Shown: piece after piece, positions 59,138-60,000 of the stretch | Layout of the letters: every line of letters starts with the position of its first letter | Numbering within the stretch: the stretch's first letter is position 1 | Assembly (NCBI RefSeq): GCF_964340395.1 | Contig: NC_135570.1 | Span: 6,555,322 to 6,615,321 of the forward strand | Length of the DNA stretch: 60,000 nt | From: Glandiceps talaboti | Taxonomy: Eukaryota; Hemichordata; Enteropneusta; Spengelidae | Direction: 5' to 3' | Translations under genes and position numbers: made by a program | Notes under the pieces: model-generated | The model's input: the letters and a program-made list of their open reading frames with translations, nothing else | Told to the model about the DNA's origin: nothing | Databases searched by the model: none

Positions 59138-59615
59138 CGTTGACTTGAAACAAAAAGTCGTCTGGCCAAACAAAAACCTTATTAATATTGCTACATGTTA
59201 TCGTCTGGCTCAACAAAAAAAATTATCAACAGAGATATTTGTTGAGCCAGACGATAAAATGTAACACTATTGGTAAGGTTTTAGTTGAGCCAGACGATAA
59301 AATGTAACACTATTGGTAAGGTTTTAGTTGAGCCAAACGATAAAATGTAGCACTGTTATTAGGATTTTAGTTGAGCCAGCAGATAAAATGTAGTAGTGTT
59401 AGTAAGATATTTGTTGAGCCAGACGATAAAATGTAGTAGTATTAGTAAGATTTCTGTTGAGCCAGACGATAAAATGTAACACTGTTGGTAAGATTTTTGT
59501 TGAACCACAATAAAATGTAGGAGTATTTAGTAAGATATTTGTTGAAATAGACGATAAAATTTAGCAGTATTTACTACAGATTTTTGTCGAGCCAGACGAC
59601 GTGGTTTCAGCCGCA
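59138..59615. mobile_element. Foldback element, copy C, with expanded 43-bp array
   Basis: The left end, GTTGACTTGAAACAAAAAGT, matches the inverted right end of copy B. One and a half inverted units follow (59155-59217), then a direct array of the same unit (59241-59605). The right end reads GACGACGTGGTTTCA. There is no open reading frame. Confidence 0.6.
59241..59605 (+). repeat. Tandem array, nine starts, 43-bp period
   Basis: Unit starts (GTTGAGCCAGACGATAAAAT or close) are at 59241, 59284, 59327, 59370, 59413, 59456, 59499, 59541 and 59586. The spacing is 43 for six steps, then 42 and 45. The later units are more diverged. The units abut with no spacers. Confidence 0.9.
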
Positions 59616-60000
59616 AAAGGAATTTGTCTCCTCTAAATTCATTTTACACAATTTGTCATTTACTATTAAAACCTAGATTTGTACTTAATTTCAGCTAGAT
59701 ATTTTTGCCATGTTATTACCCTGTTTGTGTTTTGATTCACGACTTAAGGTCCTCGCACATAGCATGCACTGATTATTGTGACGACCTTTGTATATTGAAT
59801 GAAAACGCCTAAGGTTGCGTTAAGTAGAATCAACGCATTCACGTGAAATACGTAATTGATTTTTTCACCTTACCTGTTGTTATATGCAAGTCATGTTTGC
59901 AATATATGTAAGGAATAGAAATTGGTCGCCATGGTAATTGCCAAGACATGAATGTAAAGGTTACGACACAGTCCACACTAGTTTAATGATTTTTTTCTTT

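Noticed and set aside
59241-59605. Possible CRISPR-like array
   Set aside because: The 43-base units abut each other without spacers, and the host is clearly an animal. It is a tandem repeat.

Overview
This window is intron-rich, AT-rich nuclear DNA of an animal. It has GT-AG introns, AATAAA signals, relics of non-LTR retrotransposons and many long microsatellites. Three multi-exon genes can be assembled by hand with consistent splice phases. The gene set (a class A GPCR, a gulonolactone-oxidase-like flavoprotein and a synaptotagmin-15-like protein) fits an invertebrate metazoan, most likely marine. I cannot name the species or decide between lophotrochozoan, hemichordate, cephalochordate and other lineages.

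Layout. Positions 1-10031 hold no gene that I can support, only microsatellites, a tRNA-headed SINE-like sequence and a pair of MITE-like elements with inverted ends. Positions 10032-17164 (+) encode an orphan rhodopsin-class GPCR of 345 aa in three coding exons. Positions 17165-24085 are intergenic, with AC/ACAT and AG arrays and a large inverted repeat just before the next gene. Positions 24086-28636 (+) encode a 615-aa FAD-linked, aldonolactone-oxidase-like protein in seven coding exons. Its ends and middle are unusually cysteine-rich. Positions 28637-35014 separate this gene from a convergent one. Positions 56337-35015 (-) encode a 479-aa synaptotagmin-15-like protein in seven coding exons over 21 kb. 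Its introns contain most of the repeats in the right half of the window: a 1-kb pentanucleotide array, two long AT arrays, a compound trinucleotide array beside exon 4, a 0.55-kb TATG array, a decayed LINE, and several short dispersed families. Positions 56338-60000 are repeat-rich, including a nine-unit 43-bp tandem array inside a foldback element.

Nothing suggests that the three genes form one pathway. They are an ordinary neighbourhood of unrelated animal genes. The most unusual coding feature is the oxidase. It has a myristoylation-type N-terminus (G2, T6) next to nine cysteines, a 17-cysteine insertion between its FAD and cap domains, and non-canonical residues at two positions that matter in characterised aldonolactone oxidases. 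The most unusual non-coding features are a foldback repeat family present three times in the right part of the window and several other dispersed families that recur within 60 kb. All repeat families were found by eye and all exon models were spliced by hand. No search or transcript evidence was available.
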